DNA of 12,399 bases from Pedosphaera sp. (GTDB lineage Bacteria > Verrucomicrobiota > Verrucomicrobiae > Limisphaerales > Pedosphaeraceae): the NCBI GenBank assembly GCA_028293265.1, contig JAQGPB010000409.1, positions 1-12,399 of the forward strand. The letters are read 5' to 3'. Below are positions 12,379 through 12,399 of this stretch, one piece after another (the stretch's first letter is position 1; each line of letters opens with the position of its first letter). A model generated the notes under the pieces. The model was given only the letters and a program-made list of their open reading frames with translations. It was not told the DNA's origin and did no database searches. Both the position numbers and the translations under genes were made by a program.

Positions 12379-12399
12379 CGCAGATAAACGCAGATGGAC
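12379..12399. repeat. CGCAGAT decamer repeat at the right edge
   Basis: CGCAGATAAA and CGCAGATGGA follow each other at a ten-base step and the array runs off the window (next base C). It follows the ferritin-like gene by about 50 bp. Its layout, a GC-rich pentamer then an AT-leaning pentamer, matches the other decamer repeats here, though the sequence differs. Confidence 0.6.

Overview
The window is a GC-rich bacterial segment that looks chromosomal. It most resembles Verrucomicrobiota of the Pedosphaera/Limisphaerales type. The reasons are a DUF1549/DUF1553 plus DUF1501 gene pair (the 'Planctomycete cytochrome' class of exported proteins), an ice-binding-like DUF3494 protein with a tyrosine-rich tail, and intergenic DNA full of short degenerate repeats and hairpins. 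The taxonomic call is an inference from gene content; there is no rRNA or other marker gene here.

Layout. Bases 1-8626 are almost entirely minus-strand genes. From right to left: a serine beta-lactamase-family hydrolase (8626-7394); a DUF1549/DUF1553 protein with a CxxCH motif (7321-5132) followed 6 nt later by a Tat-exported DUF1501 protein (5125-3731), a clear two-gene operon; a ~500 bp gene-free stretch with 10-bp-phased repeats; a DUF3494 surface protein with a likely TTG start (3179-2031); a ~290 bp gene-free stretch with palindromic repeats; a membrane-anchored protein of unknown function (1737-919); a stand-alone RibD C-terminal/DHFR-like reductase (854-135); and the first codons of another minus-strand gene that leaves the window at base 1. 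On the plus strand, divergent from the hydrolase, is a permuted NlpC/P60-like (YiiX-type) cysteine hydrolase broken by one frameshift just before its catalytic Cys (8744-9464). A Sel1-repeat protein converges on it (10194-9469). About 700 bp of repeat-rich non-coding DNA follows, then a plus-strand protein with a ferritin-like di-iron motif pattern (10903-12327). The last bases hold another 10-bp repeat.

How the parts fit. The DUF1549/DUF1553 and DUF1501 proteins are almost certainly made and used together at the cell envelope. The serine hydrolase, DUF3494 protein and signal-peptide/TM protein are also exported or membrane proteins, so the left two thirds is mostly envelope functions. The right third (Sel1, permuted papain-fold hydrolase, ferritin-like protein) shows no obvious shared pathway.

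The most unusual material is non-coding: a decamer repeat family with alternating GC-rich and AT-rich half-turns at several intergenic sites, a row of adjacent hairpins whose stems differ but whose loops are GGAA or its complement, and a 7-bp tandem repeat. I found no CRISPR array, tRNA, rRNA, transposase or phage gene, and no convincing multi-gene defence or biosynthetic system.
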